Source of the DNA: Ruegeria discodermiae
GTDB taxonomy: Bacteria; Pseudomonadota; Alphaproteobacteria; Rhodobacterales; Rhodobacteraceae
NCBI RefSeq assembly: GCF_030758345.1
Contig: NZ_JAVAMO010000003.1
Location: 340,442 to 404,441, forward strand
DNA: 64,000 nucleotides
Direction: 5' to 3'
Below the pieces are notes generated by a model. It searched no databases, was not told the DNA's origin, and saw only the letters and a program-made list of their open reading frames with translations. Both the position numbers and the translations under genes were made by a program. Below are positions 27,140-35,970 of the stretch, piece after piece (position 1 is the first letter of the stretch; each line of letters begins with the position of its first letter).

Positions 27140-28627
27140 ATGGGGATTTTCGATTCGCGGTCTGTGAAACTGGCGGGTGCATTGGTCGCCGGTCTGTGGT
27201 GGTCAACGGCCCATGCCCAGAGCGACATCACCATCGCGCTGCAACTGGAACCACCGCATCTGGACCCCACAAGCGCTGCGGCGCAGGCCATCGACTCAGT
27301 CCTCTATACCAATGTCTTCGAGGGGCTGACTCGCTTCATGGGCGACGGCTCGATCGTGCCGGGTCTGGCCGAAAGCTGGGAGATTTCAGACGACGGCAAG
27401 ACCTATACCTTCAAGCTGCGCGAGGGCGTGAGTTTCCATGACGGCGCGCCGATGAGCGCCGAGGACGTGAAATTCAGCCTCGACCGCGCCCGTGCCGAAG
27501 ACAGCGCAAACGCCCAGAAGGCGCTGTTTGACGGGATTGCCGAGGTCACCGTGCTGGACCCGCTGACCGTTCAGGTGACCCTGGCCAACCCCAATGGCAG
27601 CCTGCTGTTCAATCTGGCCTGGGGGGACGCGGTGATCGTATCCGAGGCGAGCATCGCTGATATCAAGACCAACCCGGTCGGCACCGGCGCCTACAAATTC
27701 GCGGAATGGGTGCAGGGGGATCGCATCGAACTCACCCGCAACGATGCCTATTGGGGCGACGCCCCGGCGCTGGAAAGTGCGACGTTCAAATTCATCTCGG
27801 ACCCCACCGCCGCCTTTGCCGCCGTGATGGCCGAGGATGTGGACGTGTTCGACAACTTCCCCGCGCCGGAAAACCTGCCGCAATTCGAGGCTGACCCGCG
27901 CTTTCAGGTGCTGGTCGGTTCGAACGAAGGCGAAACGATCCTCAGCACCAACAACAAACAGCCGCCCTTTGATGATATCCGGGTGCGTCAGGCGATCGCC
28001 CATGCCATCGACCGTCAGGCGATCATTGATGGAGCGATGTTCGGCTATGGCACACCTATCGGCAGCCACTTCGCGCCGCATCACCCGGCTTATGTGGATC
28101 TGACCGGCAATTCGGCCTTCGACCCCGAAAAGTCGAAGGCGCTCTTGGCCGAGGCCGGGATGGCTGACGGGTTCGAGACCACCTTGCATCTGCCGCCGCC
28201 ATCTTACGCGCGGCGCGGCGGCGAGATCGTCGCGGCGCAACTGGCTGAGGTCGGCATCACCGCCGAGATCATCAATGTGGAATGGGCGCAATGGCTGGAA
28301 TCGGTCTTCAAGGGCAAGAATTTCGGCCTGACCATCGTCAGCCACACCGAGCCGATGGATATCGGCATCTATGCGCGGCCCGACTATTACTTCCAGTACG
28401 ACAATCCCGAATTCCAAACCCTGATGGAGACGCTCAACACCACCACCGATCCGGCAGAACGCGACGCCCTGCTCAAACAGGCACAGCAAATCATCGCGGA
28501 GGATTACGTGAATGGGTTCCTGTTCCAATGGGCCAAGCTCAGCGTCGCCAAGGCCGGGGTGCAGGGGCTGTGGGCGGACGCCCCCACAGCGGCCATCGAC
28601 CTGACCAGCATATCCTGGTCAGAATGA
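27140..28627 (+). CDS. ABC transporter substrate-binding protein, family 5 (DppA/OppA-like)
   Basis: The 495-aa exported solute-binding protein has a signal peptide (residues 1 to about 27, ending AHAQ) and SBP-family-5 motifs: LTRFMGDGSIVPGLAESW, TYTFKLREGVSFHDGAPM and RQAIAHAIDRQAI. Relatives bind di- or oligopeptides, but also nickel, opines and glycosides, so the ligand is open. GGGAGGAT precedes ATG 27140. A stem-loop follows the stop and may protect the 3' end of its message, as often seen for highly expressed binding proteins. First gene of the importer operon. Confidence 0.9.
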   Translation: MGIFDSRSVKLAGALVAGLWWSTAHAQSDITIALQLEPPHLDPTSAAAQAIDSVLYTNVFEGLTRFMGDGSIVPGLAESWEISDDGKTYTFKLREGVSFHDGAPMSAEDVKFSLDRARAEDSANAQKALFDGIAEVTVLDPLTVQVTLANPNGSLLFNLAWGDAVIVSEASIADIKTNPVGTGAYKFAEWVQGDRIELTRNDAYWGDAPALESATFKFISDPTAAFAAVMAEDVDVFDNFPAPENLPQFEADPRFQVLVGSNEGETILSTNNKQPPFDDIRVRQAIAHAIDRQAIIDGAMFGYGTPIGSHFAPHHPAYVDLTGNSAFDPEKSKALLAEAGMADGFETTLHLPPPSYARRGGEIVAAQLAEVGITAEIINVEWAQWLESVFKGKNFGLTIVSHTEPMDIGIYARPDYYFQYDNPEFQTLMETLNTTTDPAERDALLKQAQQIIAEDYVNGFLFQWAKLSVAKAGVQGLWADAPTAAIDLTSISWSE

Positions 28628-28632
28628 CTAAA

Positions 28633-28663
28633 AGGGCGGCGCGCCACGCGGATGCGTCGCCCT
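28633..28663 (+). repeat. stem-loop between binding protein and ion-channel genes
   Basis: AGGGCG (28633-28638) pairs with CGCCCT (28658-28663), and the inner GCGC/GCGT extends the stem by four pairs. There is no T-run after it, so it is more likely an RNA-stability or partial-attenuation element than a full terminator. Confidence 0.5.
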
Positions 28664-28688
28664 CTCGTGCCAGCTTGACATTCAAGAG

Positions 28689-29762
28689 ATGAATTTGCGC
28701 CGCTTTTCCCTGACAGCCTTACTGGCAACCGTGCTGATGCTGCTCATGCTGACTGGACAGGCTATGGCGCAGGGATTGCTGCAAAATGACCATGGGCGCC
28801 CCTTGGGCACACCGGGCAAACCGCTGGATGTGGGGATCGGCATCCATATCGACCAGATCACCTTCGTTGACCAGAAATCCGAAAACTACGGCGCCGTCGC
28901 GACCTTGCGGTTTCGCTGGAAAGACCCCGCGCTGGCTTATGAGCTAGCCGATTACGAACGCGATGTCCGGGTGTTCAAGACCGACGCCTTTCTGGAATAC
29001 GCCACAGAAAACGCTGCGATCGTGCCCGCCTTCGTGATCGAGAACCAGCAATCGAACCGCTGGATTCATCAATCGGTCATTGCCGTGACCAGCGAGGGCG
29101 AAGCCAATTATTTCGAAAAATCATCGCTGACCCTGCAAGCCCCCTATTTCGACTTCCGCAAATACCCGTTCGACACGCAGCGCTTCTATTACGAGGTGGT
29201 TTCCGTCTTCCCCTCACGCGCCGTGCGCTATTCGATCCTGGAAGAGGAATCCGGTCTTGGGGATTTGCTGGGCGAAGAGGAATGGATTCTCGAAAACGCC
29301 CAGATGCAGAAATCAACCGTTGTGGGCCTGTCGGGGCTGGAGAGTGACAAGGTGGCGCTGGAATTCACCGGCAGACGGCATGTGCTGTACTACGCGATCC
29401 GGATTTTCCTGCCGATGCTGGTGCTGGTCTCGGTCAGCTGGTCGCTGTTCTTTCTGGACGAGTACCGCAAACGCATCGAGATCGCGGGCGCGAACCTGCT
29501 GGTTTTTGTGGCCTTCAACTGGGTCATTTCCGACGATCTGCCCAAGCTGGGATATCTGACCTTTCTGGATTTCATCCTGCAATGGATGTTCGTGGTGACC
29601 GGGGCCGCGATCGTGTTCAACGTGATGCTGCGACGCATGAAACTGGCCGGGCGCGAGGCGTCCGCGGCCAAGCTGGACAATTACGCGATCAAATGGATCT
29701 ATCCATTGTCTTATGCGGCGATCATCGGATTTGCGGTCCTGAACTTCCTGGTCACGCCCTAG
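28689..29762 (+). CDS. pentameric ligand-gated ion channel homologue
   Basis: The 357-aa protein has a signal peptide (1 to about 28), a periplasmic beta-sandwich ligand-binding domain (about 40-230) and four membrane helices (about 233-256, 262-282, 288-313, 335-355). Diagnostic features of Cys-loop receptor relatives: the Pro-loop YPFDTQ (159-164, without the flanking cysteines, as in prokaryotic members), a proline in M1 (IFLPMLVLVSVSW) and the M2-M3 loop DLPKLGYLTFLDF. It lies 61 bases after the binding-protein gene and 40 bases before a permease gene, on the same strand. The ligand and ion selectivity are unknown; sharing the importer's solute is the attractive hypothesis. Family call firm, role inferred. 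Confidence 0.85.
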   Translation: MNLRRFSLTALLATVLMLLMLTGQAMAQGLLQNDHGRPLGTPGKPLDVGIGIHIDQITFVDQKSENYGAVATLRFRWKDPALAYELADYERDVRVFKTDAFLEYATENAAIVPAFVIENQQSNRWIHQSVIAVTSEGEANYFEKSSLTLQAPYFDFRKYPFDTQRFYYEVVSVFPSRAVRYSILEEESGLGDLLGEEEWILENAQMQKSTVVGLSGLESDKVALEFTGRRHVLYYAIRIFLPMLVLVSVSWSLFFLDEYRKRIEIAGANLLVFVAFNWVISDDLPKLGYLTFLDFILQWMFVVTGAAIVFNVMLRRMKLAGREASAAKLDNYAIKWIYPLSYAAIIGFAVLNFLVTP

Positions 29763-29802
29763 ATGCTGGACCCGCGCCTGACGCAGGCCTAACGTGGCCC
29801 CA

Positions 29803-30750
29803 ATGCTGCGCTACACGCTGAAACGCCTTATCTCCCTGGTGCTGAGCCTTGCGGTCGCCTCCCTGGTGATTTTCGCCGTGATCGAGATTGCGCCGGGTGA
29901 TCCGGCATTGTTCATGCTGGGCGTGAATGCGCAGCCCGACACATTGGCTGCATTGCGCACCGAGCTTGGGCTGGATGCCTCAAAACCCGACCGCTACCTC
30001 GCCTGGGTTGGCGGTATGCTGCAAGGGGATTTCGGCACCTCCTATACCTATCGCACCCCGGTGGCGGGGATGATCGCGGACCGGCTCTGGGTTTCGCTAC
30101 CGCTGACGATCTATGCGCTGGTGATCTCGATCCTGTTGGCCTTTCCGGCAGGCATCTACGCCGCCTCGCGACGCGGAAAGATGGGCGATGCCGCGATGAT
30201 GGGCACCACCCAGCTGGGCGTCGCGATCCCCAATTTCTGGTTCGCGATGATGCTGGTGCTGGTCTTTGCCGTGAACCTGCGCTGGTTCAATGCGGGCGGC
30301 TTTCCCGGATGGGACAAAGGGGTCTGGACCGGGCTGCACGCGCTGACCCTGCCCGCCATCGCGCTGGCCCTGCCACAGGCGTCGATCCTCGCCCGCGTCA
30401 TGCGCTCCGCCCTGCTGGATGTGCTGGGCGAGGATTTCATGCGCACCGCCCGCGCCAAGGGTCTGAGCCGAGGGCAGGCGCTCTGGCGGCACGGGCTGCG
30501 CAACGCGCTGATCCCGGTGCTGACCATCATCGGGCTGCAGGTCTCGTTCCTGCTGGCGGGCGCTATCATCATCGAGCAGGTGTTCTATCTGCCGGGTCTC
30601 GGGCGGCTGATCTTCCAGTCGATCAACTCGCGCGATCTGATTGTAGTGGAATCGGTGGTGATGCTGTTGGTCTTCGTGGTGATCACGGTGAACTTCCTCG
30701 TCGATCTGGCCTATGCACTTGTCGACCCAAGACTGAGGACGCGCACATGA
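29803..30750 (+). CDS. ABC transporter permease (DppB-like)
   Basis: The 315-aa membrane protein has about six transmembrane helices beginning with MLRYTLKRLISLVLSL and the inner-membrane permease EAA loop (GEDFMRTARAKGLSRGQALWRHGLR in part, residues around 215-235). It forms the transmembrane channel of a peptide-type importer with the next gene. An in-frame GTG at 29794 could add three residues. The stop overlaps the next ATG (ATGA). Confidence 0.92.
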   Translation: MLRYTLKRLISLVLSLAVASLVIFAVIEIAPGDPALFMLGVNAQPDTLAALRTELGLDASKPDRYLAWVGGMLQGDFGTSYTYRTPVAGMIADRLWVSLPLTIYALVISILLAFPAGIYAASRRGKMGDAAMMGTTQLGVAIPNFWFAMMLVLVFAVNLRWFNAGGFPGWDKGVWTGLHALTLPAIALALPQASILARVMRSALLDVLGEDFMRTARAKGLSRGQALWRHGLRNALIPVLTIIGLQVSFLLAGAIIIEQVFYLPGLGRLIFQSINSRDLIVVESVVMLLVFVVITVNFLVDLAYALVDPRLRTRT

Positions 30751-31562
30751 GCCGGGGCATGTGGATCGGGTCGGTTCTGACGGCTCTGATGTTGGGGCTG
30801 GCACTGGTGTCTCTGGTCTGGACGCCCTACCCCTACGCGCAGCTGGACATCCCCAACAAACTGTTGCCCCCCAGCCTTGCCCATCCCATGGGCACCGATC
30901 ATTTCGGCCGCGATATCCTCAGCATGATCATGGTCGGTATCCGCACGTCAATGGGTGTGGCCATCGTGGCGGTGGCGATCGGGCTTGCCTTCGGCATCCC
31001 GCTGGGTTTGCTGGCCAGCCAGCGCAAGGGCGGCTGGGTCGACGAGATGATCATGCGCACCAATGACGTGATCTTCGCCTTCCCCTTGCTGGCCATGGCG
31101 ATCCTGATCACCGCCGTATTCGGTCCTTCTGCCACCAATGCCATCATCGCCTTTGGCCTCTTCAACATCCCGGTCTTTGCCCGTGTCACACGCGGCGGTG
31201 CGCTCAGCCTGTGGGAGCGAGAGTTCATCTTTGCCGCGCGGGTTGCGGGCAAGTCACGCCTGCGGATCAGCGCCGAGCATATCCTGCCCAATATCCTCGG
31301 CATCCTGATCGTGCAGGGCACCATCCAGTTCGCCCTCGGCATTCAAGTCGAGGCGGCACTGTCCTTTGTCGGGCTGGGCGTGCAGCCACCAACCCCGTCG
31401 CTGGGCCGCATGTTGGCCGATGCCCAGACATTGGTGACCATCGCCCCACATATCGCCATCTTTCCAGGCCTTGCGATCATCGGAATCGTGGTGGGGCTGA
31501 ACCTGATGGGAGACGGGCTGCGTGACTGGCTCGACCCGCGCATCCGCGTGGTGCGCACGTGA
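30747..31562 (+). CDS. ABC transporter permease (DppC-like)
   Basis: The 271-aa permease has five to six hydrophobic helices, the HPMGTDHFGRDILS segment typical of DppC N termini, and the EAA loop (EREFIFAARVAGKSRLRI). ATG 30747 overlaps the dppB-like stop, and its stop overlaps the GTG of the ATPase gene (31559-31562). The membrane half of the importer is thus complete. Confidence 0.92.
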   Translation: MSRGMWIGSVLTALMLGLALVSLVWTPYPYAQLDIPNKLLPPSLAHPMGTDHFGRDILSMIMVGIRTSMGVAIVAVAIGLAFGIPLGLLASQRKGGWVDEMIMRTNDVIFAFPLLAMAILITAVFGPSATNAIIAFGLFNIPVFARVTRGGALSLWEREFIFAARVAGKSRLRISAEHILPNILGILIVQGTIQFALGIQVEAALSFVGLGVQPPTPSLGRMLADAQTLVTIAPHIAIFPGLAIIGIVVGLNLMGDGLRDWLDPRIRVVRT

Positions 31563-33172
31563 GCCTGCTTGAGATCAAAGGCCTGAACCTGTCCATCGCG
31601 GGCAAGCCCATCCTGCGCGATGTCGATCTAACCGTGGCCAAGGGTGAAATCGTTGCCGTCACCGGTGAAAGCGGCTCGGGCAAGTCGATAACCGCGTTTT
31701 CGATTATGCAACTGCTGCCCGAAGGCGCCGAGATCAGCGGCGCGATCCAACTGGACGGGACCGAGCTGACCACCCTGCCCGAAACGCGGCTTTGTGCCTT
31801 GCGGGGCGCCCGGATCGGGATGGTGTTTCAAGAGCCGATGAGCGCGCTGAACCCGGTCAAGACGATCGGCGATCAGGTGGCCGAAACCATTCTGATCCAT
31901 GGCGCCATGCCCAAAGATCAGGCCCGCGCACAAGCCCATGAGATGCTCGACCGTGTCGGTCTGCCCCCGGATCAATTCTCACCCACCCGCTTTCCCCATG
32001 AGTTGTCGGGCGGCCAGCGCCAGCGGGTGGTGATCGCCATGGCCATCGCCCTGCGCCCCGACCTGCTGATTGCGGATGAGCCGACAACCGCGCTGGACGT
32101 CACCACGCAGGCGCAAATCCTCGACCTGCTCAAGGGGCTGGTTGCTGAGTTCGACATGGGGCTGCTGATGATCACCCATGATCTGGCGGTGGTCTCTGAC
32201 ATGGCGGACCGTATCGTGGTGATGCGTGCGGGCGAAGTGGTGGAAACCGGGCCGACACGCCAGCTTTTCGCCAGGATGCGCCACCCCTATACCCGCATGC
32301 TGTTCGAAGCGTCGCGCCACAGCGTTGACCTGCCGGAAAAACACAGCTCTGAACCGCTGCTCTCGGTCCAGAACGTGGTGCGCGCATACCGGCTGCCACG
32401 CACGAAGCTGTTCGCGCCAGCTGAGTATCACCGCGCAGTCGACAGGGTGAGTTTCACGCTGCGAAAAGGCGAGCGGTTGGGGCTTGTCGGCGAATCCGGT
32501 TGCGGAAAATCGACCCTGACACGGGCGATCCTGGGTCTTGAGCCGGTGCAGGGCGGCCAGATTTTGCTGAACGGCGCGTCGGTCTACACGGAGCGCGGTG
32601 CCGATCTTGCCGTACGTCGCGGCATGCAGGTGGTGTTTCAGGACCCGTTTGGCAGCTTCAACCCCCGCCATCGCGTCGCGCGGCTGATCACCGAACCCTA
32701 TCACCTGCTTGAAAAATCGCCCTCCGGCGCAGCACGCGCCGACGCCGTGGCAGAGGCCCTGCGCGCCGTTGGCCTGTCACCCGACGATGCGGGCAAATAC
32801 ATCCACGAGTTCTCTGGCGGACAGCGGCAGCGGATCGCTATCGCCCGTGCCCTGATCATCAAGCCCGATCTGATCCTGTTCGACGAGGCGGTCTCGGCGC
32901 TGGACGTTTCAGTCCGGGCGCGCATTCTAGATCTGGTGGCTGAACTGTGCGAGAGCCATGACCTGAGCTATCTCTTCATCAGCCACGATCTGAGTGTCGT
33001 GCGCACGATCACCGACCGGGTGCTGGTGATGCGCGCGGGTCGGATCGTGGAAGAAGGCGAGACCGAACAGGTCTTCTCGCATCCTACCCATCCCTACACG
33101 CGCGCGCTGATCGCAGCCGCCCCGGTTCTTCCCGATATCGACACCCAGCACAGGAGCCACCCTCATGTCTGA
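31559..33172 (+). CDS. dipeptide-type ABC transporter, fused double ATPase (DppD-DppF)
   Basis: The 537-aa protein contains two complete nucleotide-binding domains: Walker A GESGSGKS (36-43) with signature LSGGQRQR, and Walker A GESGCGKS in the second half with signature FSGGQRQR; both Walker B motifs are intact ([16 protein letters not shown]). The second domain carries the C-terminal oligopeptide-transport tail ([15 protein letters not shown]). It energises the importer. GTG start, overlapping the permease stop; the 3' end overlaps the aldehyde dehydrogenase by eight bases. Confidence 0.93.
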   Translation: MSLLEIKGLNLSIAGKPILRDVDLTVAKGEIVAVTGESGSGKSITAFSIMQLLPEGAEISGAIQLDGTELTTLPETRLCALRGARIGMVFQEPMSALNPVKTIGDQVAETILIHGAMPKDQARAQAHEMLDRVGLPPDQFSPTRFPHELSGGQRQRVVIAMAIALRPDLLIADEPTTALDVTTQAQILDLLKGLVAEFDMGLLMITHDLAVVSDMADRIVVMRAGEVVETGPTRQLFARMRHPYTRMLFEASRHSVDLPEKHSSEPLLSVQNVVRAYRLPRTKLFAPAEYHRAVDRVSFTLRKGERLGLVGESGCGKSTLTRAILGLEPVQGGQILLNGASVYTERGADLAVRRGMQVVFQDPFGSFNPRHRVARLITEPYHLLEKSPSGAARADAVAEALRAVGLSPDDAGKYIHEFSGGQRQRIAIARALIIKPDLILFDEAVSALDVSVRARILDLVAELCESHDLSYLFISHDLSVVRTITDRVLVMRAGRIVEEGETEQVFSHPTHPYTRALIAAAPVLPDIDTQHRSHPHV

Positions 33173-34616
33173 TCCGATCTGGTTCGACCCGACGCTTTGC
33201 CTGATCGGCAAAGACTGGCAACCCGCGATGGACCGCCAGACGCTGAGCCTGACCAACCCGTCCGATGGAAGCGAGCTCTGCCAGATCGCGCGCGGCGGGG
33301 CCGAGGATGTGGACCACGCGGTTGCCGCTGCACGTACCGCACTTGGGTCGGAATGGGGGGCGCTGACCGCAGCAGACCGCGGTCGCATTCTGCTGCGATT
33401 GTCCGATTTGGTCCGTGACAGGGTCGAAGACCTTGCCCGCCTGGAAGCGATGGATGTGGGCAAACCCCTGACACAGGCCCGCGCCGACGCGCTGGCACTG
33501 GCGCGGTATTGCGAGTTTTACGGTGGGGCCGCTGACAAGGTGCATGGGGAAACCATTCCCTATCTCGACGGCTATACCATCTATACCCTGCGCGAACCGC
33601 ATGGGGTGACCGGCCATATCGTGCCGTGGAATTATCCGATGCAGATTATCGGCCGCTCGGTCGGTGCTGCGTTGGCAATAGGCAATGCAACGGTCCTGAA
33701 ACCGGCAGAAGAGGCCTGCCTGACCGCGCTCGCCTTTGCCCATCTGGCCCAAGAGGCCGGGCTGCCCGCAGGCGCGCTGAATGTCGTCCCCGGGCTGGGG
33801 CCCGAGGCCGGGGCGGCGCTGGCGACGCATGGCGATGTCGATCACATCTCCTTCACCGGGTCGGTCGCAACCGGCGCTTTGGTGCAGCAGGCGGCGGGCG
33901 GCAATGTGGTGCCCGTGACGTTGGAACTGGGCGGGAAGTCTCCGCAGTTGGTCTTTGACGATGCGGACCTGGACGCCGCGCTGCCATTTCTGGTCAATGC
34001 AGGCATCCAGAATGCGGGCCAGACCTGTTCGGCGGCCTCCCGCATTCTGGTGCAGCGCGGGGTCTATGACGCGGTGCGCGACCGGATGGCGGCGGCGTAT
34101 GGCACGTTGACTGTTGGCCACGCTCTGTCGGACCCAAGAGTCGGGCCGCTGATTTCGGGTCGGCAGAAAGAGATCGTCTCGCGCTATCTTGACCTTGGCT
34201 CTGACCTCAATGTGGTCGCACAAGGCAGCGTGCTGGCTGATGCGCCGAAGGCGGGGCATTACGTGCGCCCCACGCTGTTTGCCGATGTCCCCGCCGGACA
34301 CCGGCTCGCACGCGAAGAGATATTCGGCCCGGTTCAGGTCATCATCCCCTTCGATACCGAAGAAGAGGCCCTGACAATCGCCAATGGCACCGATTACGGG
34401 CTGGTCGCAGGTATCTGGACCCGAGACGGCGCGCGACAGATGCGGCTAGCGAAACGGCTGCGGTCCGGTCAGGTCTTCATCAACAACTATGGCGCGGCGG
34501 GCGGGGTGGAACTGCCCTTTGGTGGGGTCGGCAAATCCGGCCATGGCCGCGAGAAAGGGTTCGAGGCGCTGTATGGCTTCTCGCAACTGAAAACCGTCGC
34601 GGCTTATCATGGCTGA
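33165..34616 (+). CDS. aldehyde dehydrogenase family protein
   Basis: The 483-aa NAD(P)-dependent enzyme has the catalytic glutamate in TLELGGKSPQLVF, the catalytic cysteine in NAGQTCSAASR, and the N-terminal VPWNYPMQI substrate/cofactor region. It resembles the betaine-aldehyde and amino-aldehyde dehydrogenase branches, but specificity is not readable. AGGAG precedes ATG 33165, which lies within the 3' end of the ATPase gene, so it belongs to the importer operon and may oxidise a product of the imported solute. The stop is six bases from the pncB stop on the other strand, with a small CTGAG/CTCAG hairpin there. Confidence 0.9.
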   Translation: MSDPIWFDPTLCLIGKDWQPAMDRQTLSLTNPSDGSELCQIARGGAEDVDHAVAAARTALGSEWGALTAADRGRILLRLSDLVRDRVEDLARLEAMDVGKPLTQARADALALARYCEFYGGAADKVHGETIPYLDGYTIYTLREPHGVTGHIVPWNYPMQIIGRSVGAALAIGNATVLKPAEEACLTALAFAHLAQEAGLPAGALNVVPGLGPEAGAALATHGDVDHISFTGSVATGALVQQAAGGNVVPVTLELGGKSPQLVFDDADLDAALPFLVNAGIQNAGQTCSAASRILVQRGVYDAVRDRMAAAYGTLTVGHALSDPRVGPLISGRQKEIVSRYLDLGSDLNVVAQGSVLADAPKAGHYVRPTLFADVPAGHRLAREEIFGPVQVIIPFDTEEEALTIANGTDYGLVAGIWTRDGARQMRLAKRLRSGQVFINNYGAAGGVELPFGGVGKSGHGREKGFEALYGFSQLKTVAAYHG

Positions 34617-34622
34617 GGCGGC

Positions 34623-35912
34623 TCAGACCACCACGTCGATCTTTTCCTGCGCGCCAACCTGGAACACCCGCTTGTAGCGCGCGATCTCATCCGCCGGGCC
34701 CATCGCCTTTTCCGGGTTATCCGACAGTTTGACGGTGGGCCGCCCATCGGCTGACACAGCCTTGCAGACCAGCGAGAAGGGCGCCAGCCCATTATCCGCC
34801 ACCAGATCGCGGAAATCATTGGTCAACAGCGTACCCCAGCCAAACGAGACCATCGCCTGATCAGAAAACTCCCGGTGCAGAGCCGCAATCATGTCCACAT
34901 CGAGACCATCGGAAAAGATAATCCGCTTCTTGCGCGGGTCTTCGCCGCGCGCGCGCCACCAGTCGATGGCAATCTGCGCCGCCTTGGCGGGATCGCCGCT
35001 ATCGACGCGGATACCGGTCCAGCCCGCAAGCCAATCCGGCGCACGATCCAGAAAGCCCTTGGTACCGTAGGTATCTGGCAGGATGATACGCAGATTGCCG
35101 TCATGTTCCTCGTGCCAGTCGCTCAACACATCATAAGGAGCCTGCGCCAGTGCCTCGTCGCTTTCGGCCAGCGCGGAATAGACCATCGGCAGCTCATGCG
35201 CGTTCGTCCCGATCGCCTCGACCTCGCGCCGCATCGCGATCAGGCAGTTCGAGGTGCCGGTAAAGGCCGGCCCAAGCCCCTCGATCATCGCTTGCACGCA
35301 CCAGTCCTGCCAGAGGAAGGAATGGCGGCGACGGGTGCCGAAATCGGCAATGCCCAGACCGTCGATGCTACGCAGCTTTTCGATCTTCTCCCAGACGCGG
35401 GTCATGGCGCGGGCATAGAGAATCTGCAGCTCAAAGCGGCGCATGTCGTTGATCACGGCGCGCGAACGCAATTCCATCAGCACCGCAAGCGCCGGGATTT
35501 CCCACAGCATAACCTCATGCCATAGCCCCTCGAAGGTCAATTCGTACTGATCACCGCGCCGTTCTAGGTGATAGGGCGGCAGGCGCAGCCCTTCGAACCA
35601 TTCCATGAAGTCGGGTCGAAACATCTGGCGCTTGCCGTAGAAGGTGTTGCCGCGCAGCCATGTGCTCTCGCCTCGGCTCAGGCGCAGCGAGCGAATGTGG
35701 TCGAGCTGTTCGCGCAGCTCGCCCTCGTCAATCAGATCCGCCAACGGGACCGAGAGGGTCCGGTTGATCAGCGAAAACCGGACATGCGTATCCGGCCGAT
35801 TGCGAAATACCGACTGGCACATCAACAGTTTATAGAAATCCGTGTCGATCAGGGACCGGACAATCGGGTCGATCTTCCACTTATGGTTATAGACGCGCGT
35901 CGCGATATCCAC
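34623..35912 (-). CDS. pncB: nicotinate phosphoribosyltransferase
   Basis: The 429-aa enzyme converts nicotinic acid and PRPP to nicotinate mononucleotide in the NAD salvage (Preiss-Handler) pathway. Family features include SLIDTDFYKLLMCQSVF at the N terminus, ADFGTRRRHSF, FTGTSNCLIA and IRVDSGDPA. The histidine in the RRRHSF segment is the phosphorylated catalytic residue in the family. It is the most downstream of three minus-strand genes: pncA, the hybrid histidine kinase, pncB (58-base gap from the kinase stop). Confidence 0.94.
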   Translation of the reverse strand: MDIATRVYNHKWKIDPIVRSLIDTDFYKLLMCQSVFRNRPDTHVRFSLINRTLSVPLADLIDEGELREQLDHIRSLRLSRGESTWLRGNTFYGKRQMFRPDFMEWFEGLRLPPYHLERRGDQYELTFEGLWHEVMLWEIPALAVLMELRSRAVINDMRRFELQILYARAMTRVWEKIEKLRSIDGLGIADFGTRRRHSFLWQDWCVQAMIEGLGPAFTGTSNCLIAMRREVEAIGTNAHELPMVYSALAESDEALAQAPYDVLSDWHEEHDGNLRIILPDTYGTKGFLDRAPDWLAGWTGIRVDSGDPAKAAQIAIDWWRARGEDPRKKRIIFSDGLDVDMIAALHREFSDQAMVSFGWGTLLTNDFRDLVADNGLAPFSLVCKAVSADGRPTVKLSDNPEKAMGPADEIARYKRVFQVGAQEKIDVVV

Positions 35913-35970
35913 GGCATACCTCGGGCTTTCTGCCGGTCATGGATACGGCAGGTTTTGCGCCAAGGCAATT

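Noticed and set aside
27386..28528. A 380-codon antisense frame within the ABC substrate-binding protein gene
   Set aside because: The sense product is a clear family 5 binding protein; no independent start context or domain is visible on the other strand.
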